Assembly: GCA_965200375.1 (NCBI GenBank)
Contig: OZ241353.1
Span: 2,790,001-2,854,000, forward strand
From: VXYL01 sp965200375
Lineage (GTDB): Bacteria; Pseudomonadota; Gammaproteobacteria; Pseudomonadales; Azotimanducaceae
DNA length: 64,000 bases
Direction of reading: 5' to 3'
The position numbers and the translations under genes are program-made. Positions 24,929-33,807 of the stretch are shown here, piece by piece. Within the stretch, counting starts at the first letter, position 1; every line of letters starts with the position of its first letter. Under the pieces are notes generated by a model. That model was not told where the DNA came from, did no database searches, and saw only the letters and a list, made by a program, of their open reading frames with translations.

Positions 24929-24966
24929 AGCCGCCCATTGGCATCAAGCAATGTCGATGGGCGGCT
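24929..24966 (+). terminator. Hairpin after the peptide cluster
   Basis: AGCCGCCCAT (24929-24938) and ATGGGCGGCT (24957-24966) form a perfect 10-base stem with an 18-base loop, followed by TGCCTTCTT. It begins 10 bases after the stop of the small membrane protein gene and probably ends that transcript, though the T-tract is weak. Confidence 0.55.
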
Positions 24967-25319
24967 TGCCTTCTTCGCGTTGAACTGCAACGCAACGTGC
25001 TGCGGAGTGGGAACCCACTTGTAGGCAGGGGGCCCGGAACCACCAGCTCCGCCAACGCCACCTAGAGCGCCTGCAAGGCGTGTTGGGCGAGTGTTCCTAA
25101 CCGACGCAAGCCTTGCTCGCAACGATTGGGAACTCGAACGCAACGCTCGCCGTGGCGACAAACGGAAGTTCGCAACGTCGCGGTGGGACTGGTCGCCGAG
25201 CGCAATCCGCACTGGTCGGCAAGCAAATCGCCAAGCACGTTCGCCGTAGCCCGGCAGCCGGGGCGGGCGCTGTCGCGTTTCTGGCTGCCTGGACATCGCT
25301 GCCGGGGCGATGCCGCGGT
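24967..25319. other. Gene-free stretch between the peptide cluster and the SIS gene
   Basis: I find no supported gene here. A minus-strand frame reads GGVGGAGGSGPPAYKWVPTPQ and ends at 24916, but it has no credible start and overlaps the terminator. The sequence near 25058-25105 weakly resembles 23320-23370, which hints at another old duplication in the island. Confidence 0.4.
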
Positions 25320-25916
25320 CTACTGCCCTTCGTTGGCCAGCGTGTCCAACGCCGCATGCAGCAGCGCCGTGTGGGCCACTTCGGCCTGTCCGTAGGTCGC
25401 CGCCGGGGTATGGAAGGCGAGCGGCGCCGGCAGCGCGTGGAGCGGGTTCGCAGGATCGAACGCGGATAGCGTCACCACCGCCAGGTCGCCGTCGATGGCG
25501 CTCTTGGCGGCGGCGACGATGTTCTCGGACGTGCCGGAACTCGATACCGCCACGAGCAGGTCGCCCGGCTTGGCGAGGGCCAGCAGCGGGCGCCGGAACA
25601 CGTCCTCGTAGCCGTAGTCGTTGGCCATGCAGGTGAGCAGCGCCGGATCGTTGAACGTGGCGGACTGCACCCGGCACTTGTTCAGGAGATCCTGGGAGAG
25701 ATGGGACACCAGCGCGGCGCTGCCGCCGTTGCCTATCCAGTACACGCGGGCGTCGTTGTCGCGCTGGCGGCGCCACAGGTCGGCCAGCGCATGGAGACCC
25801 TCTGCCAGCGGCAGCGCCTCGCCGTCCCGCCGGCAGGCGGTGTCCCGCAGCGCCTCGGCCAGGCCCTCGAGCCAGCCGAGCGGCGAGCTGCCGGCCACAG
25901 ACGCGGCCGGATTCAA
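25320..25916 (-). CDS. SIS-domain protein, phosphoheptose isomerase-like
   Basis: The 198-residue protein has one SIS domain with RVYWIGNGGSAALVSHLSQD, LLVAVSSSGTSENIVAAAKS and a late TYGQAEVAHTALLH. This resembles GmhA, which converts sedoheptulose 7-phosphate to glycero-manno-heptose 7-phosphate, and also DiaA-type proteins. No other heptose genes are near, so the exact substrate is open. The start is TTG at 25916, with GGAGG upstream, overlapping the CoA-transferase stop (TTGA), so the two are coupled. Confidence 0.8.
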   Translation of the reverse strand: MNPAASVAGSSPLGWLEGLAEALRDTACRRDGEALPLAEGLHALADLWRRQRDNDARVYWIGNGGSAALVSHLSQDLLNKCRVQSATFNDPALLTCMANDYGYEDVFRRPLLALAKPGDLLVAVSSSGTSENIVAAAKSAIDGDLAVVTLSAFDPANPLHALPAPLAFHTPAATYGQAEVAHTALLHAALDTLANEGQ

Positions 25917-27049
25917 GCCGCCTCCGCGACGCCAACCGCTCCCGCCGCCGCCAGGGCGTCGACTTCCTCGGCAGCAAGGCCGATGTCCGCCAGCACGGCG
26001 CGGGTGTCCTGGCCGGGGGAGCGAGCGGAGTGGGAGATTTCAGGCGGCGTACGGCTGAACCGGGGCGCTGGCGCCGGCTGGGTCACGCCGTCCACGTCGA
26101 CGAACGTGTCCCGCTGCCTGTTGTGGGGATGGGCGGGCGCCTCCAGAATGGAGAGCACCGGCGCGAAGCACACGTCGCTGCCTTCCATGATCGCGCACCA
26201 TTCGTCGCGGGTCCTGGTCTTGAACACCGCGGCCAGCTCGGCCTTGAACTCGCCCCAGCGCACGGCGTCCATCTGCGGCGCGAACCGCTGCGGGTCCAGC
26301 CCGGCCTTCTCCACCAGTTCCGCATAGAACTGCGGCTCGATGGCGCCGATGCACACGAACTTGCCGTCCTTGGTCTCGTAGGTGTTGTAGAAGTGGGCGC
26401 CGCCGTCGAGCATGTTCGAGCCGCGGGCGTCCTTGAAGCCGTGCCCGGCCATGGAGAAGAACATCGCCATCAGCGCCGCGGCGCCGTCCACCATCGCCGC
26501 GTCGATCACCTGCCCCTTGCCGGAGCGGGAGGCTTCGAGCATGCCGCACACCAGGCCGTAGGCCAGCAGCATGCCGCCGCCGCCGAAGTCGCCGATGAGG
26601 TTCAGCGGCGGCACCGGCTTGCCGCCGGGTTCGCCGATGGCGTGCAGGGCGCCAGCGAGGCCGATGTAGTTGATGTCGTGCCCTGCCGCGTGGGCAATCG
26701 GGCCGTCCTGGCCCCAGCCGGTCATTCGTCCGTACACCAGCTTCTCGTTGCGGGCGAGGCAGACGTCCGGCCCTAGGCCCAGGCGCTCGGTCACGCCGGG
26801 GCGGAAGCCCTCGAACAGCGCATCGGCGGACTCTGCGAGCTTCAACACCAGTTCCACGCCGGCGCTCTGCTTCAAGTCCACGGCGATGGAACGGCGATTG
26901 CGGGCCAGCACGTCGCGGCGGCCGCCGCTGCCGCCGACGCGGTCCACGCGGATCACCTCGGCGCCCATGTCCGAGAGCATCATGCCGCAGAACGGCCCCG
27001 GGCCGATGCCGGCCAGTTCGATGACGCGAAAGCCGTGCAGCGGTCCCAT
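25913..27049 (-). CDS. CaiB/BaiF family CoA-transferase, alpha-methylacyl-CoA racemase-like
   Basis: The 378-residue protein opens GFRVIELAGIGPGPFCGMML and has MGAEVIRVDRVGG, RNRRSIAVDLK, DALFEGFRPGVTERLGLGP and GHDINYIGLAGAL, all class III CoA-transferase landmarks. The GHDINY and GIGPGPFCGMMLSD features match alpha-methylacyl-CoA racemases, which invert the 2-methyl centre of branched acyl-CoAs. The gene is complete. Its last 220 bases are also found as a broken copy at 23382-23601. It is coupled to the downstream SIS gene. Confidence 0.92.
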   Translation of the reverse strand: MGPLHGFRVIELAGIGPGPFCGMMLSDMGAEVIRVDRVGGSGGRRDVLARNRRSIAVDLKQSAGVELVLKLAESADALFEGFRPGVTERLGLGPDVCLARNEKLVYGRMTGWGQDGPIAHAAGHDINYIGLAGALHAIGEPGGKPVPPLNLIGDFGGGGMLLAYGLVCGMLEASRSGKGQVIDAAMVDGAAALMAMFFSMAGHGFKDARGSNMLDGGAHFYNTYETKDGKFVCIGAIEPQFYAELVEKAGLDPQRFAPQMDAVRWGEFKAELAAVFKTRTRDEWCAIMEGSDVCFAPVLSILEAPAHPHNRQRDTFVDVDGVTQPAPAPRFSRTPPEISHSARSPGQDTRAVLADIGLAAEEVDALAAAGAVGVAEAA

Positions 27050-27140
27050 GCGTGCCTCCTGGAGCGGTGGTGCAGCGGAGTGTAAGCCACGGTGCCGGAC
27101 GACGGCATCGCCTTCGCGGAGTGGTCGGGCCGGCGCCGGC

Positions 27141-28313
27141 CTAGCGGAGCGCTGCCGCGATGGCTGCCGCCTCGGCCGCCAGCTCCGCTTCCAGATCCGT
27201 CGCCACGCCCCGTACCACCTGGCTTGGCCGGGCGACCGGGGAGAGCGGACGCAGCGCCGGATCGTCGATGGGCGTCAGCAGCAGCCGGTCCGGCTGCTCG
27301 AGGCTGGCGAACGCCGATGCGCCAAGCAGCAATTCGCCGTCTGCCGCCAGGGCCGCCAGCAAGGCCACCGCGTCGGCCGGTTCCGCGACCGTGTTCGCCA
27401 ACCGATCCAGGCCGTAGCGGAACCGCGGCGTCGCATCCGCCTGCGCCATGGCGGCGCGCAGCGCGAGCGCCCCGCGCAGGGCGGCGTAGGCGGCGTCCGG
27501 CCTGGCGCCGGCGAAGGTCACCGCGACGCCGACGCGGTCCAGCGACTCGGCGTTGCCGCCGTGCCGTCGCGCCACGGCCTGGGCCGCGGCCAGGCAACGC
27601 CGCAGCGCTTCGTCGCGCTCTGCCGCGGCGAGGCCAGCGCGGGAGAACAAGTTGGCAACCAGCACCAGCGCGTCGGCGTCCGGGGGCTCCGCCAACTGCC
27701 GGGGGGCGGCTTCGCTGGACGATGTCGCTTTGTCCCGCAGGACCGCTCTCCGGACTGCCTGCGAAATGGCAGGGCGCCAGCCCCGCGCTGCCAGCAGACC
27801 GCCGCCGGCGGCCAGCGCCAGTCCGATGGGCCAGTACCACCAGGAGGCGAGCAGCAGGCTGCCAAGTGAAAGCGCGAACGCCGACGAATCCAGGACCACC
27901 CGCACCTGGCCCACCACCGAGTCCTCCACCACGACCGGCGTGGCGAAGGTTGGCGAATCCTGTCCCGCGGTCTCGCCGACCACTACGAACGGACGGCCGT
28001 CCACGGTGTGGACGGCGATGCCGCGCACCTGCGCCCGTTCCGCGATCCGATTCGTCAGCAAGCCAAGGCCAATGCGATCCTGGCGCATCAACGGCTCCAC
28101 CGCTAGGCGGGCCACGTCCTCCGCGACGACGCGGCCGAACGCCTCGACGGCCACAGCCTGCCACTGCGTCTGCGCGCGCCCCCAGGCGAGCAGAGCGACG
28201 AGGCACCCGAGCGCGCAACCGGCGACGGCCGCGACCGGCAGGCCGCGACCTCGGAGGTTTCGTCTCGGAACCGACACGGCAACAGGCGTACCCCGGTCGC
28301 CGTCGCCCGCCAT
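27141..28313 (-). CDS. Two-span membrane protein of unknown function
   Basis: The 390-residue protein has an N-terminal membrane span (LPVAAVAGCALGCLVALLAW), a periplasmic part of roughly 110 residues, a second span (SLGSLLLASWWYWPIGLALA), and a cytoplasmic C-terminal domain that recalls degenerate nucleotide-cyclase folds (DADALVLVANLFSRAG, RRHGGNAESLDRVGVAVTFA). The layout is like AhpA/YtjB-type sensor proteins, but the match is weak. The ATG at 28313 lies four bases after the epmB stop, so it is probably co-transcribed with it. Confidence 0.7.
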   Translation of the reverse strand: MAGDGDRGTPVAVSVPRRNLRGRGLPVAAVAGCALGCLVALLAWGRAQTQWQAVAVEAFGRVVAEDVARLAVEPLMRQDRIGLGLLTNRIAERAQVRGIAVHTVDGRPFVVVGETAGQDSPTFATPVVVEDSVVGQVRVVLDSSAFALSLGSLLLASWWYWPIGLALAAGGGLLAARGWRPAISQAVRRAVLRDKATSSSEAAPRQLAEPPDADALVLVANLFSRAGLAAAERDEALRRCLAAAQAVARRHGGNAESLDRVGVAVTFAGARPDAAYAALRGALALRAAMAQADATPRFRYGLDRLANTVAEPADAVALLAALAADGELLLGASAFASLEQPDRLLLTPIDDPALRPLSPVARPSQVVRGVATDLEAELAAEAAAIAAALR

Positions 28314-28317
28314 GCCC

Positions 28318-29373
28318 CTACTCGGAGGGCTCGGAGGGTTCGCGGGGAGCAGGTTCGCCGAGCACCTGCTCCTTGGCGACGGCGCCTGGGGTCTCGCGAA
28401 CCAGCCTGGGCACCAAGTAGCCCGGCAGCGCAGCGCCAAGCTCATGGTGGATGGCGATGGCGCGGGCCGTGGGCACGTCGAAGTGGGCCGTGCCGGCGAC
28501 GGCGTCCAGCAGGTGCAGGTAGTAGGGCAGCACGCCCGCCGCGAACAGCTCCTCGGAGAGTTTCGCGAGCACCTCGGCATCGTCGTTGACGCCGGCGAGC
28601 AGCACGCTTTGGTTGAGCAGCACGAAGCGGCCCAGCGCCGCCAGCGCCCGCCGGCAGTCGCCGTCGATTTCGTTCGGATGGTTGAAGTGCAGCACCACCA
28701 CCACGCGCTGGGGAACGTTGGCGAGGGCATCGATCAGCGCCGCCGTCACCCGTTGCGGAATCACCACCGGCAGGCGGGTGTGCAGGCGCAGCCGGGTGAC
28801 GTGCGCCATCTCGCCGATGCGCGCCAGGAGGCGCGCCAGGCCGCCGTCCGCCAGGAGCAGAGGATCGCCGCCGGAGAGAATGAGCTCGCGGGTGCCCGGC
28901 TCCTGGGCGACCCGGTCCAGGGCATCCGCGAGCTGGCGATGGTGGGAGTAGGGAAAGTGGCGCCGGAAGCAGTAGCGGCAGTGTACGGCGCAGGCGCCGG
29001 CGGCGATCAGGAGCGCTCGCCCGGCGTACTTCCGCAGCAGGCCAGGCGCCACCGTCGCGGAGGCTTCGAGCAGCGGGTCCCGGGTGTAGCCGGCGACGTC
29101 GGCCTGTTCCGCGGCCGTCGGCAGCACCTGCCGCAGCAGCGGGTCCCTGGCGTCGCCGCGCCGCATCCGCGCCAAGTACGGGCGCGGCACCTTGACCGGG
29201 AAGGCGCTCGCGGCTGCGTCCACGTCGGCAGGGGAGACGTCGAGCTCGCGGAGCAGGACGCCGACGTCGGCAACCGCCTGCCGCAGCTGGTCCTGCCACG
29301 CTGCCGCCGGCCAAGGGCCGGCGGACCTTGTGGCCAACGGCGCCGGGGGTATGATCGCGCCCAGGCTAGGCAA
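28318..29373 (-). CDS. epmB: EF-P beta-lysylation protein EpmB
   Basis: This radical SAM enzyme of the lysine 2,3-aminomutase family converts L-lysine to (R)-beta-lysine for EF-P modification. The cluster motif CAVHCRYCFRRHF binds the 4Fe-4S cluster, ELILSGGDPLLL is the SAM-binding run, and LNQSVLLAGVNDD follows. Like other EpmB proteins it lacks the extra domain of clostridial aminomutase. The start is uncertain; a TTG at 29373 gives 351 residues. The tail EPREPSEPSE comes from a short direct repeat. It is divergent from efp, with epmA just after efp, so the whole pathway is together. Confidence 0.95.
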   Translation of the reverse strand: MPSLGAIIPPAPLATRSAGPWPAAAWQDQLRQAVADVGVLLRELDVSPADVDAAASAFPVKVPRPYLARMRRGDARDPLLRQVLPTAAEQADVAGYTRDPLLEASATVAPGLLRKYAGRALLIAAGACAVHCRYCFRRHFPYSHHRQLADALDRVAQEPGTRELILSGGDPLLLADGGLARLLARIGEMAHVTRLRLHTRLPVVIPQRVTAALIDALANVPQRVVVVLHFNHPNEIDGDCRRALAALGRFVLLNQSVLLAGVNDDAEVLAKLSEELFAAGVLPYYLHLLDAVAGTAHFDVPTARAIAIHHELGAALPGYLVPRLVRETPGAVAKEQVLGEPAPREPSEPSE

Positions 29374-29511
29374 CGCGCCGATCCGTCTGCCGATCCGGCC
29401 ACGAAGGACGGCGCGTCCGCGAGGCCGATGCGCCGCGACACGCGCCGAACGACAAGAACGCTCCGAGCATCATCGAACCACAGCAACCGAAGCCATAGGG
29501 AGGGCGGCAGC

Positions 29512-30084
29512 GTGGCTAGCTATTCTACCAACGAATTCCGACCCGGCCTGCGGGTGCTGCTCGAGGGCGATCCCTGTTCGATTCTCGACAGCGAGTTCGT
29601 CAAGCCCGGCAAGGGGCAGGCATTCACGCGGGTGAAGCTGCGCAACTTGAAGACCGGCCGCGTGTGGGAGCGGACGTTCCGCAGCGGCGACGCCATCGAG
29701 GCGGCCGACGTCGTCGAAGCGGACATGGAGTACCTCTACGCCGACGGCGAGTTCTGGCACTTCATGAAGACCGACGGCAGCTACGAGCAGGTGGCGGCGT
29801 CCTCGGCGGCGGTGGGCGAGGGCCGCCACTGGCTGCGCGAGCAGGACGTGTGCCACGTCACGCTCTGGAACGGCGATCCCATCCTGGTGGTGCCGCCGAA
29901 CTTCGTGGAGCTGGCGGTGACGCAGACGGATCCCGGAATGCGCGGGGACACGGCGCAGGGCGGCAGCAAGCCGGCGACCCTCGCCACCGGCGCGGTGGTC
30001 AAGGTGCCGCTGTTCGTGGAGGTCGGCGACATGCTCAGGATCGACACCCGCACCGGCGAGTACGTGAGCCGGGCCAAGAGCTAA
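29512..30084 (+). CDS. efp: Elongation factor P
   Basis: The 190-residue protein relieves ribosome stalling at polyproline runs. It starts at GTG with GGGAGGG upstream and reads MASYSTNEFRPGLRVLLEGD. The lysine to be beta-lysylated is K34 in VKPGKGQAFTR, in line with the nearby epmB and epmA. C-terminal TGAVVKVPLFVEVGDMLRID is the EF-P signature. The stop codon lies at the left end of a dispersed repeat (CTAA at 30081). Confidence 0.97.
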   Translation: MASYSTNEFRPGLRVLLEGDPCSILDSEFVKPGKGQAFTRVKLRNLKTGRVWERTFRSGDAIEAADVVEADMEYLYADGEFWHFMKTDGSYEQVAASSAAVGEGRHWLREQDVCHVTLWNGDPILVVPPNFVELAVTQTDPGMRGDTAQGGSKPATLATGAVVKVPLFVEVGDMLRIDTRTGEYVSRAKS

Positions 30085-30245
30085 TGTACCGCTTCCGAAT
30101 CAATATGCGTCTCGACGGCGCCAGCCCCGTCGCAGGAAACAAGCGCACGTCGTGCTGCGGGGCGGTACATCCTCGTCCTGGACATGCCGAAGCGGCGCCG
30201 GGGCGGTTTGCCATTTGCCACGTCAATTCGCAAACGTACCACTAG
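30081..30245. repeat. CTAG-type dispersed repeat between efp and epmA
   Basis: This single copy of about 165 bases has imperfect terminal inverted repeats of about 29 bases: the left end begins CTAATGTACCGCTTCCGAAT and the reverse complement of the right end begins CTAGTGGTACGTTTGCGAAT. The interior keeps the GCGGGGCGGTACATCCTC and TTTGCCATTTGCCACGTCAA blocks seen at 8649-9132 and 44925-45092. The left end coincides with the efp stop codon. Confidence 0.85.
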
Positions 30246-30274
30246 CCGCCGGCCGTTCGCCGGCGCTTTTCTTC

Positions 30275-31177
30275 GTGACGGACTGGCGTCCCTCCTGCAG
30301 CTTGGCGACGTTGCGCGAACGCGCGGCCATGTTGCGCGACATCAGAGCCTTCTTCGCCGAGCGCGACGTGCTGGAGGTGGAGACGCCGTTGCTCGGCCGG
30401 CACGCCACCACGGATCCGGCCATCGACAGTCTGGCCAGCGGCGGCCGGTGGCTTCAGGCCTCTCCCGAACACCACATGAAGCGCCTCCTGGCGGCCGGCG
30501 CGCCTTCGATCTTTCGTCTCGGCGCCGTGTTCCGGGCCGGCGAGGCGGGGCGCTGGCACAACCCGGAGTTCACCATGCTCGAGTGGTACCGGCTGGGCTT
30601 CGACGCCGCCGCTCTGATGGCCGAGGTGGCGGCGCTGGTGGACACTCTGCTCGGCCCCGCGGACTACGACCACCGCCCCTGGTCGGAGATTCTCGCGTCC
30701 CGATTCGGCAGCGCCTGCTTGGACCCCGCCGCAGCGCAAGCCAAGGCCCGGGAACTCGGCTTGGCGACCGAGAGCGCCGACGACGCTGCGGATCTGCTGC
30801 TGGCCGAAGCGCTGTCGAGGCTGCCGGGCCGCTGTTTCGTCACCGAGTTTCCGGCGGCCATGGCCGCCTTGGCGGCCGTCGACGCCGACGGCAACGCGGA
30901 GCGGTTCGAGCTCGTCGTGGACGGCGTGGAAGTGGCCAACGGCTACCACGAACTGCGCGACGCGGCCGAACTGGCGCGGCGCATGGCGGCGGACAACGCC
31001 AAGCGGGTCCGGTTGGAACGCGAGCCCCGGGAACCGGACGCCGCCCTGGTGGCGGCCCACCAACACGGCCTGCCCGACTGCGCTGGGGTCGCAGTGGGCG
31101 TGGACCGGCTGTTGGCGCTGCGGCTGGGCCTGCCGACCGTGGCGGCCGCCATGGCCTTCGATTGGCAGCGGGCTTAA
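30275..31177 (+). CDS. epmA: EF-P lysine ligase EpmA
   Basis: The 300-residue protein is a class II lysyl-tRNA-synthetase-like enzyme without the anticodon-binding domain. It attaches beta-lysine to EF-P K34. Motif 2 is FRLGAVFRAGEAGRWHNPEF followed by TMLEWYRLG, and the C-terminal GVAVGVDRLLALRLGLP is motif 3. VEVANGYHELRDAAE is typical for EpmA. The GTG at 30275 is preferred because the upstream in-frame ATG at 30152 lies inside the dispersed repeat. No strong ribosome site is seen before it. Confidence 0.94.
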   Translation: MTDWRPSCSLATLRERAAMLRDIRAFFAERDVLEVETPLLGRHATTDPAIDSLASGGRWLQASPEHHMKRLLAAGAPSIFRLGAVFRAGEAGRWHNPEFTMLEWYRLGFDAAALMAEVAALVDTLLGPADYDHRPWSEILASRFGSACLDPAAAQAKARELGLATESADDAADLLLAEALSRLPGRCFVTEFPAAMAALAAVDADGNAERFELVVDGVEVANGYHELRDAAELARRMAADNAKRVRLEREPREPDAALVAAHQHGLPDCAGVAVGVDRLLALRLGLPTVAAAMAFDWQRA

Positions 31178-31186
31178 GCCAACGCG

Positions 31187-32584
31187 GTGCAGCCGAAGAT
31201 GGTGCGGCGCTATGCGTTGGCCGCCGCGGCGGCGGTGCTGGTCGCGGCCTGCCTCGCCTGGCTCTGGCTGCCCCACCGTGCCGCGGCCGAGATCGCGACC
31301 CGAGTCGCTGGCGAACGGTGGTACGTGGTGGCGTTTCGCCATACGCCGATCGGCGAGTACCGCGCCGAGAGCGGCGTCACTGCCGCCGGCGAGTTCGAGT
31401 TCCGCACAGCGCTGCGTTTCGCGTTGGACGGGGCCACGGAAACCCGCGACGAGATGCGCCTGGTGTTCCGCCGCTGGCCGCCCCACGGCCTGCGCGAGGC
31501 CGACAAGCGCGTCCAGGTGGGGGACGCGGCGACCGAGGTGTCGTACCGCGACGGCGTGGCCACAGTGATCGAGCAGGGGCGGCGGCGCCAGCTGGCTGCC
31601 CGCCTGGACTATCGTCTCGTCGACCATCTCGCCATCGAACGTTGGCTCGGGTCGCCAACGGCGGTGCCGGGGGATCGCGGAGCGGGACGATCCCTGGACC
31701 TCGAACAGCTAGTGGTCGCGCCGGTGTCGTGGCAGCTGCTCGAACGCGACGAGGAGCGGGTGGCGGTGGCTGGCGCCTGGCCGCAGAGCGCCGCCTTCGA
31801 CACTGCTGGCGAGATGTCGTCGCGTCTGACCTTGGACCGTCAAGGCGTGCCGAAGCGGGTGGAAGTGGCCGACGTGTTCACGCTGCAGCGGGTGGCCGAT
31901 GCCGACGCCGCTGGGGTTTGGCGACGCAGTGCGCCGGTGTTCTCGGCGGCGGGCGTGCGGGTCGCCGTCGACCGGCCCATCGCCGCGCCGGCGGATCTGC
32001 GCGCCCTCACGGTGGCGGTGCAGGGGTCCGGAGTCGCCCGCAGCGCTTGGCCGGCAACGCTTACCGCGGACGTCGATGCTCTGCGGGCGCCGAGCGAAGC
32101 GGCTCTCGCCGCTGCTCGGGCGTCCACGGTGCGCTATCCGGCCGACGACGCGCAGCTGGCGCGCTTGGCTCGACGCGCCGTGGCCGGTCTCGAAGGGCCG
32201 ACCGACCAGGTGGCCGCGCTGACGCGCTTCGTCCACCGCCACCTGCGCTATCGGGACACGAACGCGGTGCGCACCGTGCTCGACACCGTCCGGGACCGCG
32301 CCGGCGACTGCACGGAGTTCGCGGATCTGTTCACTACCTTGGCGCGCAGCCTGGGGCTGGCGGCGCGCACCGTGGTGGGCCTCGCCTACCAGACGGATTC
32401 CCAAGCGTTCGTCCTGCACGCTTGGAACGAAGTGGCCATCGACGGAAGCTGGCGCGGGGTGGACCCTACCTGGGATCAGGCGCCTAGCGACGCGACGCAC
32501 CTGGCGCTGCCGAGGGGGGCCGCGTTGGCGGCGATCGCGGAACTCCCGCAGCTGCGGTTTCGCATCCTCGAGACCCGCTACTAG
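31187..32584 (+). CDS. Membrane-anchored transglutaminase-like protein
   Basis: The 465-residue protein has an N-terminal span (YALAAAAAVLVAACLAWLWL), a large beta-rich extracytoplasmic region, and a C-terminal transglutaminase-like domain with the Cys-His-Asp triad in DRAGDCTEFADLF, FVLHAWNEVAIDG and GVDPTWDQAP. Bacterial members are usually proteases or amidases, not cross-linkers. The start is GTG at 31187, nine bases after epmA, so it probably shares its transcript. Substrate is unknown. Confidence 0.87.
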   Translation: MQPKMVRRYALAAAAAVLVAACLAWLWLPHRAAAEIATRVAGERWYVVAFRHTPIGEYRAESGVTAAGEFEFRTALRFALDGATETRDEMRLVFRRWPPHGLREADKRVQVGDAATEVSYRDGVATVIEQGRRRQLAARLDYRLVDHLAIERWLGSPTAVPGDRGAGRSLDLEQLVVAPVSWQLLERDEERVAVAGAWPQSAAFDTAGEMSSRLTLDRQGVPKRVEVADVFTLQRVADADAAGVWRRSAPVFSAAGVRVAVDRPIAAPADLRALTVAVQGSGVARSAWPATLTADVDALRAPSEAALAAARASTVRYPADDAQLARLARRAVAGLEGPTDQVAALTRFVHRHLRYRDTNAVRTVLDTVRDRAGDCTEFADLFTTLARSLGLAARTVVGLAYQTDSQAFVLHAWNEVAIDGSWRGVDPTWDQAPSDATHLALPRGAALAAIAELPQLRFRILETRY

Positions 32585-32723
32585 AGCGACTTCCCGGACG
32601 TCCGGCAGGGACGGGGCCACTGCCTGGCAACGGCGCTATCATGCCGATCTGCACCGACTGGCCTGCGGGTCGTTCGTCTCCCGACAAACACTTTCCAGAT
32701 AGAAATGGGCAAGGAGGTACGTC

Positions 32724-33734
32724 TTGAAAACCAGGCAAGTGGTTCTGCAACGCCGCCCCGTCGGCATGCCGAAGCCCGAGGACTTCGCTCTGCGCGAGGT
32801 GGAACTGCCGCCGCCCGGCGACGGCGAGGTGCTGGTGGAGAACCTGTGCATGTCCGTGGATCCGTACATGCGCGGCCGGATGGTGGACCGCAAGTCCTAT
32901 ACGCCGCCGTTCCAAGTCGGAGAGGCGCTGACCGGCGGCGCGATCGGCCGGGTGGTCCGCTCCGAAGACCCGACGCTGCCTGCCGGCGAGCATGTCGAGT
33001 CCCACTACGGCTGGCGCGACGCCTTCGTTGCCCAAGCCGGGCGGCTGCGGCGGCTTGGCACCTTGCAGGCCCCGGCTTCCGCCTACCTCGGCGTACTCGG
33101 CATGCCCGGCATGACGGCGTACGTCGGCCTGCTGGACGTGGGCGCCTTGCAGGCCGGCGAGACGGTATTCGTCTCCGGCGCCGCCGGCGCCGTCGGCAGC
33201 GCCGTGGGGCAGATCGCGAAGATCAAAGGGTGCGCCGTGGTCGGCAGCGCTGGCAGCAGCGAGAAGGTGCGCCATCTCACCGAAGAACTTGGTTTCGACC
33301 ACGCTTTCGACTACCACGACGGACGCCTCGAGGGGCAGATCCGAGGTGGTGCGCCGGAGGGCGTGGACGTCTACTTCGACAACGTCGGCGGAGACCACCT
33401 GCAGGCGGCGCTGAACTGCATGAAGCCCGGCGGCCGTATTCCGCTGTGCGGGGCCATCGCCCAGTACAACGCCACCGCGCCGGTGCCAGGGCCGAACAAC
33501 CTCGCCATCGCCATCGGCATGGGCCTCACTCTCAAGGGCTTCATCGTCTCCAACTTCGAGCACCGCCGCGCCGACTTCCTGCGCGACATGACGGCGTGGG
33601 TGCGGGACGGCCAGCTACGCTACCGGGAGACCGTTCTCGCTGGCTTGGAACGGGCCGCGGAGGCGTTCATCGGCCTCTTCACCGGCGCCAACACCGGCAA
33701 GATGGTGGTGGACTTGAGCGGCGGGGGCGCATAG
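32724..33734 (+). CDS. NADP-dependent zinc-free medium-chain reductase
   Basis: The 336-residue protein belongs to the leukotriene B4 dehydrogenase/curcumin reductase group, which reduces the double bond of enones. Landmarks are NLCMSVDPYMRGRM, GMPGMTAYVGLLDVG, ETVFVSGAAGAVGSAVGQIA, and DVYFDNVGGDHLQAAL. There are no zinc-binding Cys. The TTG start at 32724 has AGGAGG upstream. It is probably a separate unit or the start of one with the following epimerase gene, 73 bases downstream. Confidence 0.92.
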   Translation: MKTRQVVLQRRPVGMPKPEDFALREVELPPPGDGEVLVENLCMSVDPYMRGRMVDRKSYTPPFQVGEALTGGAIGRVVRSEDPTLPAGEHVESHYGWRDAFVAQAGRLRRLGTLQAPASAYLGVLGMPGMTAYVGLLDVGALQAGETVFVSGAAGAVGSAVGQIAKIKGCAVVGSAGSSEKVRHLTEELGFDHAFDYHDGRLEGQIRGGAPEGVDVYFDNVGGDHLQAALNCMKPGGRIPLCGAIAQYNATAPVPGPNNLAIAIGMGLTLKGFIVSNFEHRRADFLRDMTAWVRDGQLRYRETVLAGLERAAEAFIGLFTGANTGKMVVDLSGGGA

Positions 33735-33807
33735 CGCCCGTCGTCTGGCCTGCCTCGGCCCGGCCGCCGCGGCAGCGACCGTCTCCGCCACGGCGTCGCT
33801 CGCTGCT

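Noticed and set aside
24916..25110. Minus-strand gene ending NGRLRKG next to the SIS gene
   Set aside because: There is no credible start or ribosome site, its end overlaps the terminator hairpin, and the rest of the frame is antisense noise.
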